Of a stretch of 64,000 nt of DNA, positions 1 through 7,741 are shown piece after piece. The translations under genes were made by a program, and so were the position numbers. Numbering within the stretch: position 1 is the first letter of the stretch; each line of letters starts with the position of its first letter. Source of the stretch: Streptomyces sp. DH41 (GTDB lineage: Bacteria > Actinomycetota > Actinomycetes > Streptomycetales > Streptomycetaceae); assembly GCF_029813785.1 (NCBI RefSeq), contig NZ_JARVKY010000010.1, forward strand, positions 186,001 to 250,000, written 5' to 3'. A model generated the notes under the pieces. That model was not told the origin of the DNA. It searched no databases and worked only from the letters and a program-made list of their open reading frames with translations.

Positions 1-455
1 TTCTCATATCCCTGGGCTCGGTATTCGATGCCCTGGATCATGCACTCCAGCTTGTCGGCGTCCCGCGCGCACACCGCCTCGGGGGACTCCCGTGCCTCGT
101 ACTCGCCGATCAGGTCGGTCACGGCCTGCGCCAAGGCCTCGGGCATGCCGGTGACCTGATCGGCGGCGATCGCGCGCGCGTCGGCTTCACCGTCGGTGTA
201 CTTCTTGCCGAGGTGGTTGACGTCCCCGGTCCTGGTCTCACCGGTGTCGTGCCAGACGGCGAGGAACGCGGCCCGCGCCGGGTCGGCGCCCTCCAGCTTC
301 GCGATGATCGACGCGATCAGACTGGTGCGCCACGAGTGCTCGGCCACCGACTCAGGTTCCCGGACGCCCGCCATCCACCATCCGGTGCGCTTGGTCTGCT
401 TGAGCGTCCCCGCCTCGTACAGGAAGTTCGCCACCGCGGAAAGGTCGTCTGACAC
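1..455 (-). CDS. HD-domain hydrolase (YfbR/phosphohydrolase-like), 3' end cut by window edge
   Basis: Reading the minus strand from a GTG at 455 gives an open frame of about 151 residues that runs off the left edge. It carries an HD-superfamily signature: AEHSWR near residue 37 (first metal His), then WHDTGE near residue 66 (the HD pair), with a later RDADKLE stretch (conserved Asp). These fit metal-dependent nucleotide phosphohydrolases such as the YfbR 5'-deoxynucleotidase group. A GAGGAG ribosome site lies 6 bases before the GTG. The gene starts 12 bases after the stop of the upstream XRE regulator, so the two are very probably co-transcribed. The substrate cannot be told from sequence, and the C-terminus is missing from this window. 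Confidence 0.8.
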   Translation of the reverse strand, partial: MSDDLSAVANFLYEAGTLKQTKRTGWWMAGVREPESVAEHSWRTSLIASIIAKLEGADPARAAFLAVWHDTGETRTGDVNHLGKKYTDGEADARAIAADQVTGMPEALAQAVTDLIGEYEARESPEAVCARDADKLECMIQGIEYRAQGYE

Positions 456-467
456 TTCGGGCTCCTC

Positions 468-1583
468 TCACGCCTCGGCGAGGCGGATTGCATAGTGGAT
501 GCTCTCCAGCTCCCGTCTGCCATGTGGCGAGAGCTCCCGGCTATCCAACATGATCGGTAGCCGGTCGCGCAGGGCGCGGGAGGCAGCTCCTGAGCGCAGG
601 AGGTTGGGCCGGAGCTGGAGCAGGGACCACACGGTGTGGATGTTGAGGTCCACGTATCCGTGCTCGGGGGCCACGCCCTGGACGAGATGGTCGAGGAGCC
701 GGTCTCCGGGCCAGGGCCGTGGCGTGCGGTCGGCGATGAAATCGTCGGACAGTTCTACGTGCTGCATCTCGCCGACCCAGTACGCCCAGTAGTTGAGGTT
801 GGCGGTCTCGCCTGCGTCGTTGTCACGGAGGGCCGTGTCGATCCAGTGGTCCATGCGGTCGCGGTCGCCCTGGCGGGCGGCGACGGCCGCCACCGAACGA
901 CCGTTGAGCCAGCCCGTCAGCCAGTCGTCGGGGCGCTCGGTCCTCTGCTGGTGGGCAAGCCAGTCGGCGGTGTCCGTGGCGGTGTCGTACCCCGACAGGT
1001 AGAGGGCCTGACGGCGCAGCAGGAACCGGCCGGGGCCGCGGGCCTGCTCGGCGGTGGTCCGCATATGCGTGAAGAAGCGCCGGCGCTCCTCCAGGGAGAG
1101 CTGCGGCCCGGGCGGTGCCGGTCCGCGCCGGGGCCGGGCAGGGGCGGGCAGGGTCCGCACCGGCTCCGGGGGTACACCGTTGAGGGGCCACGCCAGCACG
1201 GCGCCCAGCTCGCGCTGCATCACCATCACCGCGAGAGGGCTCTCCTCGACGGGGACCTCCTCGTCGAGGACGGTTGTGAGGAGCACGTCTGCCTCGAGGG
1301 CCCTCCCCCACGCCTGGAGCAGCGCGGCCGAGACGCCCATCAACATCAGTTTGTGCCGGTACGTGAGCATCTGCCCGTACGGTACGGCGGTCAGCGGTCG
1401 GCGAGCTGTCTCCCACCCCGCGACGGTGTCCAGGCTCACGCCCAGGTGCTCGGCCGCCTCCTCCTGCGTGTAACCCTGCTGCTCCCTTATGACGCGCAGG
1501 ACGTAACCGGAGATGAGGCCGGCGCGGGGACGCGGAGGCGTACCCGTACTGGCGGTCAGGGTTCGGTCCGGGCGAGGCCGCAT
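468..1583 (-). CDS. XRE-family helix-turn-helix regulator with long C-terminal domain
   Basis: A 371-residue protein from the ATG at 1583. A TTG ten codons upstream is also open, but ATG is preferred. Residues about 30-75 form an XRE/Cro HTH (VIREQQGYTQEEAAEHLGVS, then VAGWETARRPL). The remaining 290 residues are a helical domain of the kind seen in many Streptomyces XRE regulators, and I cannot name it. It is transcribed leftward with the HD hydrolase. It diverges from the rightward radical-SAM unit with 122 bases between starts, so it is the natural candidate regulator of that unit. This is inference from position; no operator was recognised. Confidence 0.8.
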   Translation of the reverse strand: MRPRPDRTLTASTGTPPRPRAGLISGYVLRVIREQQGYTQEEAAEHLGVSLDTVAGWETARRPLTAVPYGQMLTYRHKLMLMGVSAALLQAWGRALEADVLLTTVLDEEVPVEESPLAVMVMQRELGAVLAWPLNGVPPEPVRTLPAPARPRRGPAPPGPQLSLEERRRFFTHMRTTAEQARGPGRFLLRRQALYLSGYDTATDTADWLAHQQRTERPDDWLTGWLNGRSVAAVAARQGDRDRMDHWIDTALRDNDAGETANLNYWAYWVGEMQHVELSDDFIADRTPRPWPGDRLLDHLVQGVAPEHGYVDLNIHTVWSLLQLRPNLLRSGAASRALRDRLPIMLDSRELSPHGRRELESIHYAIRLAEA

Positions 1584-1634
1584 GGGGTGTCCATCCTGAC
1601 GGTTAGAGCTCAAGCCACCTGTACTCGCAGTCAG

Positions 1635-1663
1635 TTCCAGCCCCCACCTGCGGTTTCTAGTGT
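1635..1663 (+). promoter_or_regulatory. Candidate promoter of the radical-SAM unit
   Basis: TTCCAG and TAGTGT are separated by 17 bases, and the -10-like element lies about 43 bases before the ATG at 1706. It sits in the gap between the divergent XRE regulator and the rightward unit. The -35 match is weak. Confidence 0.35.
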
Positions 1664-1705
1664 CGAGGCCATCACGGAATCGAGCGTAGAGGGGGGCAGC
1701 CAGAC

Positions 1706-2254
1706 ATGGGACCCGTTCGGCAAGTCGACGGATCGAAGGTCGCAGTCGTGACCACCGCGGGTGCGCTGGTGCAGGCCCGGGACAGGGCCGTCTCGAACTG
1801 GCTGCTCGCCGCTGCGGACAACCGCGACCGGGCCCAGAGGGAATGGAACGACCGAGGAGTGGCGCTGCTGCGCTGCGGCGGAGCGTTCACCGCCATCCGC
1901 GTCCCCGCCTCCCTGATCACCGCCGCTGCCGGCAGCGAGGAGCGTGTCAGGGTGAGTGCCTACCTGAGCGCGGCGCTCCACCGAGGGCCGGTCTTCGTCG
2001 ACCAGACCGCAGGTTGGTACTACTGCCTCGTCCCCTCGAAAGCCTGCGACTCCTGGCGAGAGCCCGAGACCGAGTGCTTCGGCGATGACCACTACCTCGG
2101 CGTGCCCTGCCCTGGAATCGACTTCCGGCACCCCCGGGCGCGCTCCTGCTGGGTGGTCCCGATGGACGGACCCGCCGATCTGTGCAACCCCGACGCAATC
2201 AGCCAACTCGTGCACGTGACGAGGAAGAAGACGGCCGAAGCAGGTGCGCGGTGA
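1706..2254 (+). CDS. Conserved Streptomyces hypothetical protein, first gene of radical-SAM unit
   Basis: A 182-residue protein with no signal peptide or membrane segment. Visible features are a WLLAAADNRDRA start region, GVALLRCGGAFTAIRVP, GPVFVDQ, and several spaced cysteines and tryptophans in the C-terminal half (YYCLVP, LGVPCPGID, SCWVVP, DLCNP). From memory this resembles a widespread Streptomyces family often annotated only as hypothetical, with a fold reminiscent of small primase/polymerase N-terminal domains. That comparison is weak. GAGGGGGG precedes the ATG by 9 bases; a GTG at 1748 is also possible. Its stop overlaps the next gene's GTG by 4 bases, so the two are translationally coupled. 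Confidence 0.7.
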   Translation: MGPVRQVDGSKVAVVTTAGALVQARDRAVSNWLLAAADNRDRAQREWNDRGVALLRCGGAFTAIRVPASLITAAAGSEERVRVSAYLSAALHRGPVFVDQTAGWYYCLVPSKACDSWREPETECFGDDHYLGVPCPGIDFRHPRARSCWVVPMDGPADLCNPDAISQLVHVTRKKTAEAGAR

Positions 2255-2637
2255 GGCCCGCGGAGCCGACGGTGGACCCTCGGCAGGACTGGACTGAGGC
2301 GCTGAGCATCACTTCCTGCCTGCCGTTGCGCGTACCGGGCCGCGAGCAGGTCGACCAGCTGACCGCCCGCCTGCGCCAGCATGTCGGGCACCTGGCGCCG
2401 AAGCTGGACGAGGCGATCAACGACGAGTGCCACGACACTGCCGACCGAGACACGGCCCGCTGGCTCCTCGACCGCGTCGACCACACCCTGCGCCAAGGGC
2501 CTGGCCCGGACAACCGCACGGCCGCTGCCCACCTCGAAGACCTCGCCCTGAACTGCCGTGCTCTGGCCGCGATCTGCTCGCACAAGGAAGAGACCGGGCA
2601 GCTCGTTGCCATCCGTCTCCTGTCCACACCGTCCTGA
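2251..2637 (+). CDS. Small helical protein, DUF6415-like (Streptomyces natural-product neighbourhoods)
   Basis: 128 residues from a GTG that overlaps the previous stop (GTGA). The sequence is mostly helical: PGREQVDQLTARLRQHVGHL, then LARWLLDR-like and HLEDLALNCRALAAIC segments. It resembles, with low certainty, the DUF6415 family found beside Streptomyces natural-product genes. No catalytic motif is visible. The position between the hypothetical and the radical SAM enzyme suggests an accessory or binding role in the same unit. It could contain a precursor-recognition function, but no clear RRE (PqqD-like) pattern is visible. Confidence 0.65.
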   Translation: MRPAEPTVDPRQDWTEALSITSCLPLRVPGREQVDQLTARLRQHVGHLAPKLDEAINDECHDTADRDTARWLLDRVDHTLRQGPGPDNRTAAAHLEDLALNCRALAAICSHKEETGQLVAIRLLSTPS

Positions 2638-2715
2638 CAGTCGGCTTTCCGCTGCTGGCCGTGCTGCCCGGTGCGTACGGCAGGGAGCGGCACCAACCCC
2701 ACCCGAGGAGCCTTC

Positions 2716-3834
2716 GTGCACTCTTTGATCGCCAGCCCGTTTCTGGAACAGCACACGCTCGTGCGGCCAGGTAGCCGTGGCGGGGCCCTCTTGCCAGAGG
2801 CCCGGTACGAGGAATTGCGCGCCCATGACCCCGCCAAACCTGCCCCGGCCTGGCTCGTCGACGCGGTCCGTGGACAGTGGCCCGACCTCGACGTGACCGG
2901 CCGGCCGACCGGGGAGTACCTCCTCGTCCGTCAGCCGTCCTCCTGGGGCTATGGCAAGGCGTCCTGGGAGGTCAACCTCGGCTGCAACTACGACTGCAAG
3001 CACTGCTACCTGGGGCTGAAAATGCAGTCCGGGATGCCGTGGGAGGACAAGCGGCGCTGCCTGGACGTCATGGCCGAGGCCGGCGTGCTCTTTCTCCAGG
3101 TCACCGGTGGCGAGCCCACCATCGACAAGGACTTCATGCGGTCCTACCGGCACGCGTTCGAGCTGGGCATGATGGTCACGGTTTCGACCAATGGGTCGCT
3201 GCTGTGGCGGGAGAACCTGCTGCGCCTCTTCCGGGAGTGCCCGCCCTACCGCGTCACCGTCTCCATGTACGGAGCGGCCAAGGCCAGTTACGACGCGCTG
3301 ACGCAGCGCCCGGGTGCCTGGGACCAGTTCGTGCAGGGCATGAACGCCGCCCGCCACGCCCGGCTGCCGCTGCGCATGAGCATCGTCGTCACCGAGGACA
3401 ACGGCCACGAGGAACAGAACATGGTCGACCTGTGTCAGCGGTGGGGCGTCGAGTACGAGGTCTTCACCAACATGACGCCCACCATTTACGGCGGGGGCGA
3501 GGTGCTGACCGCGCAGTCCAAGGAGCACCTGCGCGTCCGTAAGCAGTTCACCGGCTGCAACGCCGGCCACACCTTCTTTCACATGGACCCCCACGGCCTG
3601 GTGTCCATCTGCAAGATCGGCCGCGACGACCAGATCAGCCTGCCCCACGAGGGGATCGAGGGCCTGGCCCGCCTGGGCGCGATCGCGGACCGCCTGATGC
3701 TTCGCACTGGAGGCTGCTCGGGATGCAGCCTGGCCGGCTCCTGCCGGGTGTGCAGGCCCCTGGCCAAGCACTACCAGGAGGCGAAGGCCCCGCTGGCGGC
3801 GTACTGCCAGCACGGAGATAAGAAAGCAGGGTGA
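2716..3834 (+). CDS. Radical SAM enzyme with SPASM-like cysteine-rich C-terminus
   Basis: 372 residues from the GTG at 2716, chosen because GAGGAG lies 6-8 bases upstream; the upstream GTG at 2671 lacks such a site. C90, C94 and C97 form CNYDCKHC, the CX3CX2C site for the 4Fe-4S cluster that cleaves S-adenosylmethionine. VTGGEPTIDKDF is the GGE motif. The C-terminal third has the cysteine set expected for auxiliary clusters: TGCNAGH, SICKIGR, GGCSGCSLAGSCRVC and YCQHG. Residues 10-70 form an N-terminal region that could serve in peptide recognition. It is followed after 4 bases by a 66-residue peptide gene, so it probably modifies that peptide (thioether or other crosslink). The product is unknown. 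Confidence 0.9.
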   Translation: MHSLIASPFLEQHTLVRPGSRGGALLPEARYEELRAHDPAKPAPAWLVDAVRGQWPDLDVTGRPTGEYLLVRQPSSWGYGKASWEVNLGCNYDCKHCYLGLKMQSGMPWEDKRRCLDVMAEAGVLFLQVTGGEPTIDKDFMRSYRHAFELGMMVTVSTNGSLLWRENLLRLFRECPPYRVTVSMYGAAKASYDALTQRPGAWDQFVQGMNAARHARLPLRMSIVVTEDNGHEEQNMVDLCQRWGVEYEVFTNMTPTIYGGGEVLTAQSKEHLRVRKQFTGCNAGHTFFHMDPHGLVSICKIGRDDQISLPHEGIEGLARLGAIADRLMLRTGGCSGCSLAGSCRVCRPLAKHYQEAKAPLAAYCQHGDKKAG

Positions 3835-3838
3835 ACAG

Positions 3839-4039
3839 ATGACCGCTGTAACCGTCGAAATCTCACCGCGGCGTCCGCTGCCGGACGAAGGACCGACCCA
3901 GACCGGCCAGCCGTACCTGACGCGTCCCGTCCTGGTGCCGGTGGAGCCCGTGACCCGGATCACCGCCGTGAGCGACATGGACACCGTCATGGACAGCGCC
4001 AAGTGCTCGTGCGCCGCCGGTGACGACAACCCGCACTAG
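3839..4039 (+). CDS. Putative RiPP precursor peptide with C-terminal CSC...DDNPH
   Basis: 66 residues, directly after the radical SAM gene (4-base gap), with AGGG 7 bases before the ATG. The first 45 residues are proline- and threonine-rich without cysteine and look like a leader. The last 15 residues contain the only cysteines, C56 and C58 in KCSCAAG, followed by DDNPH at the terminus. A short cysteine-poor leader and compact cysteine core behind a SPASM-type enzyme are what sactipeptide- or ranthipeptide-type substrates look like. I do not recognise the exact family, and no protease or exporter is adjacent. The strong hairpin at 4062 ends the unit directly after this gene. Confidence 0.7.
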   Translation: MTAVTVEISPRRPLPDEGPTQTGQPYLTRPVLVPVEPVTRITAVSDMDTVMDSAKCSCAAGDDNPH

Positions 4040-4061
4040 CCGTCCCCTGACCGGCGGGTGA

Positions 4062-4102
4062 CGCCGCAGGCTCCGGGCCAGTTCGCGCCGGGGCCTGCGG
4101 CG
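4062..4102 (+). terminator. Strong hairpin terminator after the precursor peptide gene
   Basis: Thirteen-base arms (4062-4074 and 4090-4102, core CGCCGCAGGC, one G-T pair) enclose a 15-base loop, 22 bases after the peptide stop. No T-tract follows, as is usual in Streptomyces. It separates the radical-SAM unit from the GNAT gene. Confidence 0.75.
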
Positions 4103-4117
4103 TGTGCGCGGCGTGGG

Positions 4118-4130
4118 TAGCGTGCGGTCA
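4118..4130 (+). promoter_or_regulatory. Leaderless promoter of the GNAT gene
   Basis: TAGCGT (4118-4123) is followed by exactly 6 bases and the ATG. This is the TANNNT-N6-start layout of Streptomyces leaderless mRNAs. There is no Shine-Dalgarno sequence. Confidence 0.5.
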
Positions 4131-4996
4131 TGCGCTTTCACTGGGGCTGGATCGAGCCCGTGATGCCCGTGCCGTATGTGCCCACCCTCGGGCCCGCGCG
4201 CTGGGGAGACCCGCTCCACGAACTCCTGGAGGCTGTGGTGGACAGCGCCGGTACCGGCCGCTTCCTCCCGCACGACAAAGACCGCCGCTGGGCCGAGACC
4301 AAGACCGAACGGGTCTTGGTCGACGCGATCGAGCACGACCAGGCGCAGACCTTCGTCCCGACCCTCGCCGAGCGCGGCCGGGGCGTCGTCAAGGTCCACG
4401 TCTACGGGGCAGCGCCGGACAGCCTGTCGGCCGGCGCCGACCTGGCCCGGAAACTGGCCCCCGCCCACGGCGCGGCCAAGGCCCGGATCGTGTGGTTCCT
4501 GGGCGCCGACCAGCCCGACGCGTCCGCCCAGGGGACGCGCGTCCAGCTCAAGGACCTCACCGCCGGGCCCGGGGATGCGCCAGGTGTGCCGATCCAGGAG
4601 TACAAGGAGCTGCCCGAGGACGCCGGGTTCCAGGCGTTCGCCACGGCGATGGCCGAGGACGGGTTCGCGTTCCTGTACGGACAGATGCAGGCCGGGACGG
4701 TCGGCCCCGTCCTGGCTGTGCTCCACGACGGGCTGGTCGCCGGCGCCATCGGTCCGATGGAGACCATGAACGACGCCCAGGGGTACGCGCGACTACTGCC
4801 CCAGTACTTTGGCGTCCTGCCCCAGCACCGCGGCCGCGGCTACGGGCGGGCCCTGTGGCGCGCAGCGATGCGTTGGGGGCACCAGCACGGGGCTGCCTAC
4901 CAGCTCCTGCAGACCGAGGTCGGGGGCGCCTCGGACCGGCTCTGCCGGGCCGAGGGGTTGACCTCGCTGGGATTCGTCAACCAAGCCGACGTGTGA
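4130..4996 (+). CDS. GNAT-family N-acetyltransferase with N-terminal extension
   Basis: 288 residues. The C-terminal half (about 150-288) is a GNAT fold: YFGVLPQHRGRGYGRALW supplies the Q/RxxGxG/A acetyl-CoA pyrophosphate loop, and AEGLTSLGFV is the final strand pair. The first 150 residues may be a degenerate second GNAT domain (HVYGAAPDS, ARIVWFLG). The gene follows a strong terminator and has its own leaderless promoter, so it is not simply part of the radical-SAM operon, although it adjoins it. The acceptor substrate is unknown. Acetylation of the peptide product or self-protection is only a guess. Confidence 0.8.
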   Translation: MRFHWGWIEPVMPVPYVPTLGPARWGDPLHELLEAVVDSAGTGRFLPHDKDRRWAETKTERVLVDAIEHDQAQTFVPTLAERGRGVVKVHVYGAAPDSLSAGADLARKLAPAHGAAKARIVWFLGADQPDASAQGTRVQLKDLTAGPGDAPGVPIQEYKELPEDAGFQAFATAMAEDGFAFLYGQMQAGTVGPVLAVLHDGLVAGAIGPMETMNDAQGYARLLPQYFGVLPQHRGRGYGRALWRAAMRWGHQHGAAYQLLQTEVGGASDRLCRAEGLTSLGFVNQADV

Positions 4997-5065
4997 GCCA
5001 GCGCCGCGCCGATAGGGACCCGTCGGCGCTACGCCGCTACCGTCACCGACCAGAAGGAACTGACC

Positions 5066-5110
5066 ATGACCCACCGGAAGGCGAATCGGCCAGCCACACT
5101 CGCCCGATGA
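5066..5110 (+). CDS. 14-codon leader ORF coupled to the next gene
   Basis: ATG at 5066 with AAGGA 7 bases upstream opens a 14-residue frame rich in Arg, Thr and Ala. It ends in a TGA that overlaps the ATG at 5107 (ATGA). The gene at 5107 has no ribosome site of its own, so ribosomes probably reach it by termination-reinitiation from this minigene. Confidence 0.45.
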   Translation: MTHRKANRPATLAR

Positions 5111-5466
5111 GCCAAAGCACGCCAGCGGGCAGTTGGGACGGAGCGTGGTACCGCGTCCGCACCGAGCAGTTCGAGGCCGCGTTCCTGCCGAATGCCGGCG
5201 AGGACTTGGAGGCCGTGGACAACGTCGATGTCTTCGTGGCTCTCAAGGACGGTTCCCGGTGGAGCGCGACCATCATCTCCCTCGCCCAGGTCGAGATCCT
5301 TATGAAGCGATGGGCCACCAGCGGAGAAGCCCTCGGAGGCCGCTACTTCTGGTGCTCGGACGGGCTCATCGTCCGCGACGCAGGAATCGACAACATGACC
5401 CAGGTCCTCACCGGTCTGATCGAGACAGGCGAGTTCAGACAGACGCTTCAACGGCTGGAGGACTGA
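5107..5466 (+). CDS. Conserved hypothetical protein
   Basis: 119 residues, with no signal peptide, membrane segment or recognisable catalytic motif. Composition and periodicity suggest a small alpha/beta protein: AWYRVRTEQFEAAFLP, VDVFVALKDGSRWSATI, RYFWCSDGLIVRDAG. From memory similar proteins are scattered in Streptomyces without function. The start is fixed by the ATGA overlap with the leader ORF. No terminator separates it from the GNAT gene, so read-through transcription is possible. Confidence 0.65.
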   Translation: MSQSTPAGSWDGAWYRVRTEQFEAAFLPNAGEDLEAVDNVDVFVALKDGSRWSATIISLAQVEILMKRWATSGEALGGRYFWCSDGLIVRDAGIDNMTQVLTGLIETGEFRQTLQRLED

Positions 5467-5662
5467 CAGCCACCTCAGCCTGCTCGTCTCATTCCGAAAC
5501 GATCAGTCAGCCGGCGATGGGGATGCACCAGAGCGTGCACCATTTGACGCACCAGAACCTTCACGAGCCGGGGAGATGCGGGCGGATGCGGGAAGACCCG
5601 GGCGGATTCTCCGAGGTCACGGCGCCGACGCAGGTCAGAGGGTGTGCCGCATCGGGTTCAAG

Positions 5663-7741
5663 TCAGCCCCCGCCGGTGCCGTCGTCGGCCGGCGCCGTGG
5701 GAGCGGGGCGTACCAGCGCGCTGCCCAGCGTGGCCAGTCTCCGGCGCAGTTCCGGATCGTGGGCCGGCTCCGGCGCCCGGGGCGGCCCGGGCAGGGCCGA
5801 CCGGAGGGCGAGCGATCCGGGGAGGCCCGCGCGGGCCGCGTGTGCCAGGGCGTCCATGTAGCTCCCGGCCCGGGCGCCGTCGTCGGGGGCGGGAGGCACG
5901 GGGCCGCCGAGCACGGTCCAGGCCAGCAGGCGGCGCACCGCCAGCACGGCCGGCCACAGCCGGTCCGCCGTGCCGGTCGTGCGGATCTCCTCGGCGGGCA
6001 CGGCGGCGTGCATGTCCCACAGTTCCGCCATCCGCTGCCAGGAGGCCCCCTCGGAGGCGGACCGGACCGTTCCCGTCCGCAGGCGTTCCTGTACGGCGGC
6101 TCCCGTCGCCGCCACGGCGTTCGCCACCGCCGCGCACACCCGGCGCCGTGGCACCCCGCGCACCAGCAGGGCGGCGGCCACGCCGAGGATGAGTCCGAGG
6201 GTCAGGTCGAGGAGCCGGAAGGCGGCGAGTGTGCCCAGCCCGGTGGAGGTGGCGGCATCGACCAGGAGCAACGCGACCGGCGTGTTCAGCAGGGTGCGTA
6301 CGAGGAGGGCGCCGGGGGGAACGCCGCGCGAAACCGCGTGCGCGACGGTGGCCACGACGACGGTCACCCACGTACCCGGCTGGTAGGAGTGGAAGACGAG
6401 AGCGGCGACCGCCACCCCGGCCACGGTCCCGACGAGCCGGGCCTGCGCGCGCCGCGCGGGCTGCTGACCCGGCCCGCCCTGGAGGGCGGCGGCCGCGCCC
6501 ACGGCCACCCACGCCGGGTGCAGGAGCGGAAGTACGGTGCCCAGTACGGTGCCCACCGCGACGGCGAGGCCGACCCTGAGGGCGACCGGCAGGGCGGGGG
6601 AGGAGCGGGACAGTACGCGGCGCAGCTCCGCGGCCACGCTCTTGCGTGGTGGAAGCGGCACGGGCCAGAGCTCCCGCGCGGCCTCCAGGAGCTCCCGGGG
6701 CGTGTCCCGGCCGCTGGGGCCGGCTGCTCCGGTGTCCGTTCGGGTGTCCGTCGGGGTGCCCGCTCCGGTGTCCGTTTCGGCGGCCGTTCCGGTGTTCGTT
6801 CGGGTGTTCGCTTCGGGGGTAGCTCGGGTGTCCGAGTCGGCGGGGCAGGGTCCCGGCACCCGGCCCGCCGCGATGTCCGTGGCCGCGGCGCGGAGCCACG
6901 CGGTCCGTTCGGCCGGGAGCGGGGTGCCGCCCCGTTCCACCGCGTTCTGTACGGCGTCGAGCAGGACTTCCAGCCTGGCCATGAGGGCGTAGAGCAGCAT
7001 CCGCCGCGGCGCGGGCGCTTCCCGCCGGCCTCCTCGGGCGTCGTCGAGCGCCGCCCACGCGCCGTGCACGGCCACATAGGCACTCCGCCCGGCGGCGGCG
7101 AGGTCACCCGGTGGGCTTGGGCCTCCCGCCCCTGGCCCGGCCCCGGCCCCGGCCCCGGCCCCGGTCCCGGTCCGCGCGTCCGCGAACGCCGCGACCGACC
7201 GGAAGGCGGCGGACACCGCCCGCTCCTCGGGCCCGTACGGTCCGGCCGGCCACCCCGACATGCCGGCCACCCAGGACACGGCGGCGCCGATGGCGAGGCA
7301 GCCCGCCCGGACCGCCGTGTCCGCGAGGCCGGCCGGCGGCAGGAAGGCCCCCATGGCGGCGACCAGGATGACGAAGTAGCTGCCCGGTCCGCTCAGACGC
7401 AGGGTGCGGACGAACAGGGTGGCCGCGACGGCGACGACGGTGAGGACCCCCACCATCGCCCACCTGTCTCCCGCGGCCAGGGATCCCGCGACGAAGGCCA
7501 CGACGAACGCCGCCGAAAGGCCGGCGAGCAGCGGGCCCCGGCGGGGGTAGGGGTCGCGGGTGCCGTAGGCGTCGACGTAGCAGCCCATCGCGGTGAAGAT
7601 CCCGTGGTGGACCCCGGCGACCGCCGTGACCGTGCCGAAGGAGAGACCGAAGGCCAGCATCGACCGCGCCGCGCGCCCCCGGTCGAGTCGGGGCAGTCGG
7701 GACCGCCACCCGTGCGCCGTCCGGGTGACGGCCGGGATCAC
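5663..7741 (-). CDS. FUSC-family membrane protein (fusaric/aromatic acid efflux type)
   Basis: 692 residues from a GTG that overlaps the crcB stop (GTGA). Two membrane bundles are visible. The first covers about residues 25-150 (MLAFGLSFGTVTAVAGVHHG, LLAGLSAAFVVAFVAGSLA). The second, after about residue 380, is the FUSC-type half (ALRVGLAVAVGTVLGTVL, AWVAVGAAAALQG, TVAGVAVAALVF, RLLDLTLGLILG). Between them lies a cytoplasmic linker of Thr/Gly/Asp-rich low complexity (DNA 6720-6840 and 7135-7175). The family exports aromatic or organic acids. It is the last gene of an operon behind two fluoride channels, and its substrate is unknown. Confidence 0.8.
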   Translation of the reverse strand: MIPAVTRTAHGWRSRLPRLDRGRAARSMLAFGLSFGTVTAVAGVHHGIFTAMGCYVDAYGTRDPYPRRGPLLAGLSAAFVVAFVAGSLAAGDRWAMVGVLTVVAVAATLFVRTLRLSGPGSYFVILVAAMGAFLPPAGLADTAVRAGCLAIGAAVSWVAGMSGWPAGPYGPEERAVSAAFRSVAAFADARTGTGAGAGAGAGPGAGGPSPPGDLAAAGRSAYVAVHGAWAALDDARGGRREAPAPRRMLLYALMARLEVLLDAVQNAVERGGTPLPAERTAWLRAAATDIAAGRVPGPCPADSDTRATPEANTRTNTGTAAETDTGAGTPTDTRTDTGAAGPSGRDTPRELLEAARELWPVPLPPRKSVAAELRRVLSRSSPALPVALRVGLAVAVGTVLGTVLPLLHPAWVAVGAAAALQGGPGQQPARRAQARLVGTVAGVAVAALVFHSYQPGTWVTVVVATVAHAVSRGVPPGALLVRTLLNTPVALLLVDAATSTGLGTLAAFRLLDLTLGLILGVAAALLVRGVPRRRVCAAVANAVAATGAAVQERLRTGTVRSASEGASWQRMAELWDMHAAVPAEEIRTTGTADRLWPAVLAVRRLLAWTVLGGPVPPAPDDGARAGSYMDALAHAARAGLPGSLALRSALPGPPRAPEPAHDPELRRRLATLGSALVRPAPTAPADDGTGGG
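6720..6840. repeat. Degenerate tandem repeats in FUSC linker
   Basis: Repeated variants of CCGGTGTCCGTTCGG and GTGTTCGTTCGG encode a Thr-Asp-Gly-rich linker inside the FUSC gene. They look like slippage-expanded linker DNA. Confidence 0.5.

Noticed and set aside
2092..4029. 645-codon open frame on the minus strand opposite the radical SAM gene
   Set aside because: It is antisense to genes with clear motifs, contains no family signature and is explained by high GC third positions.
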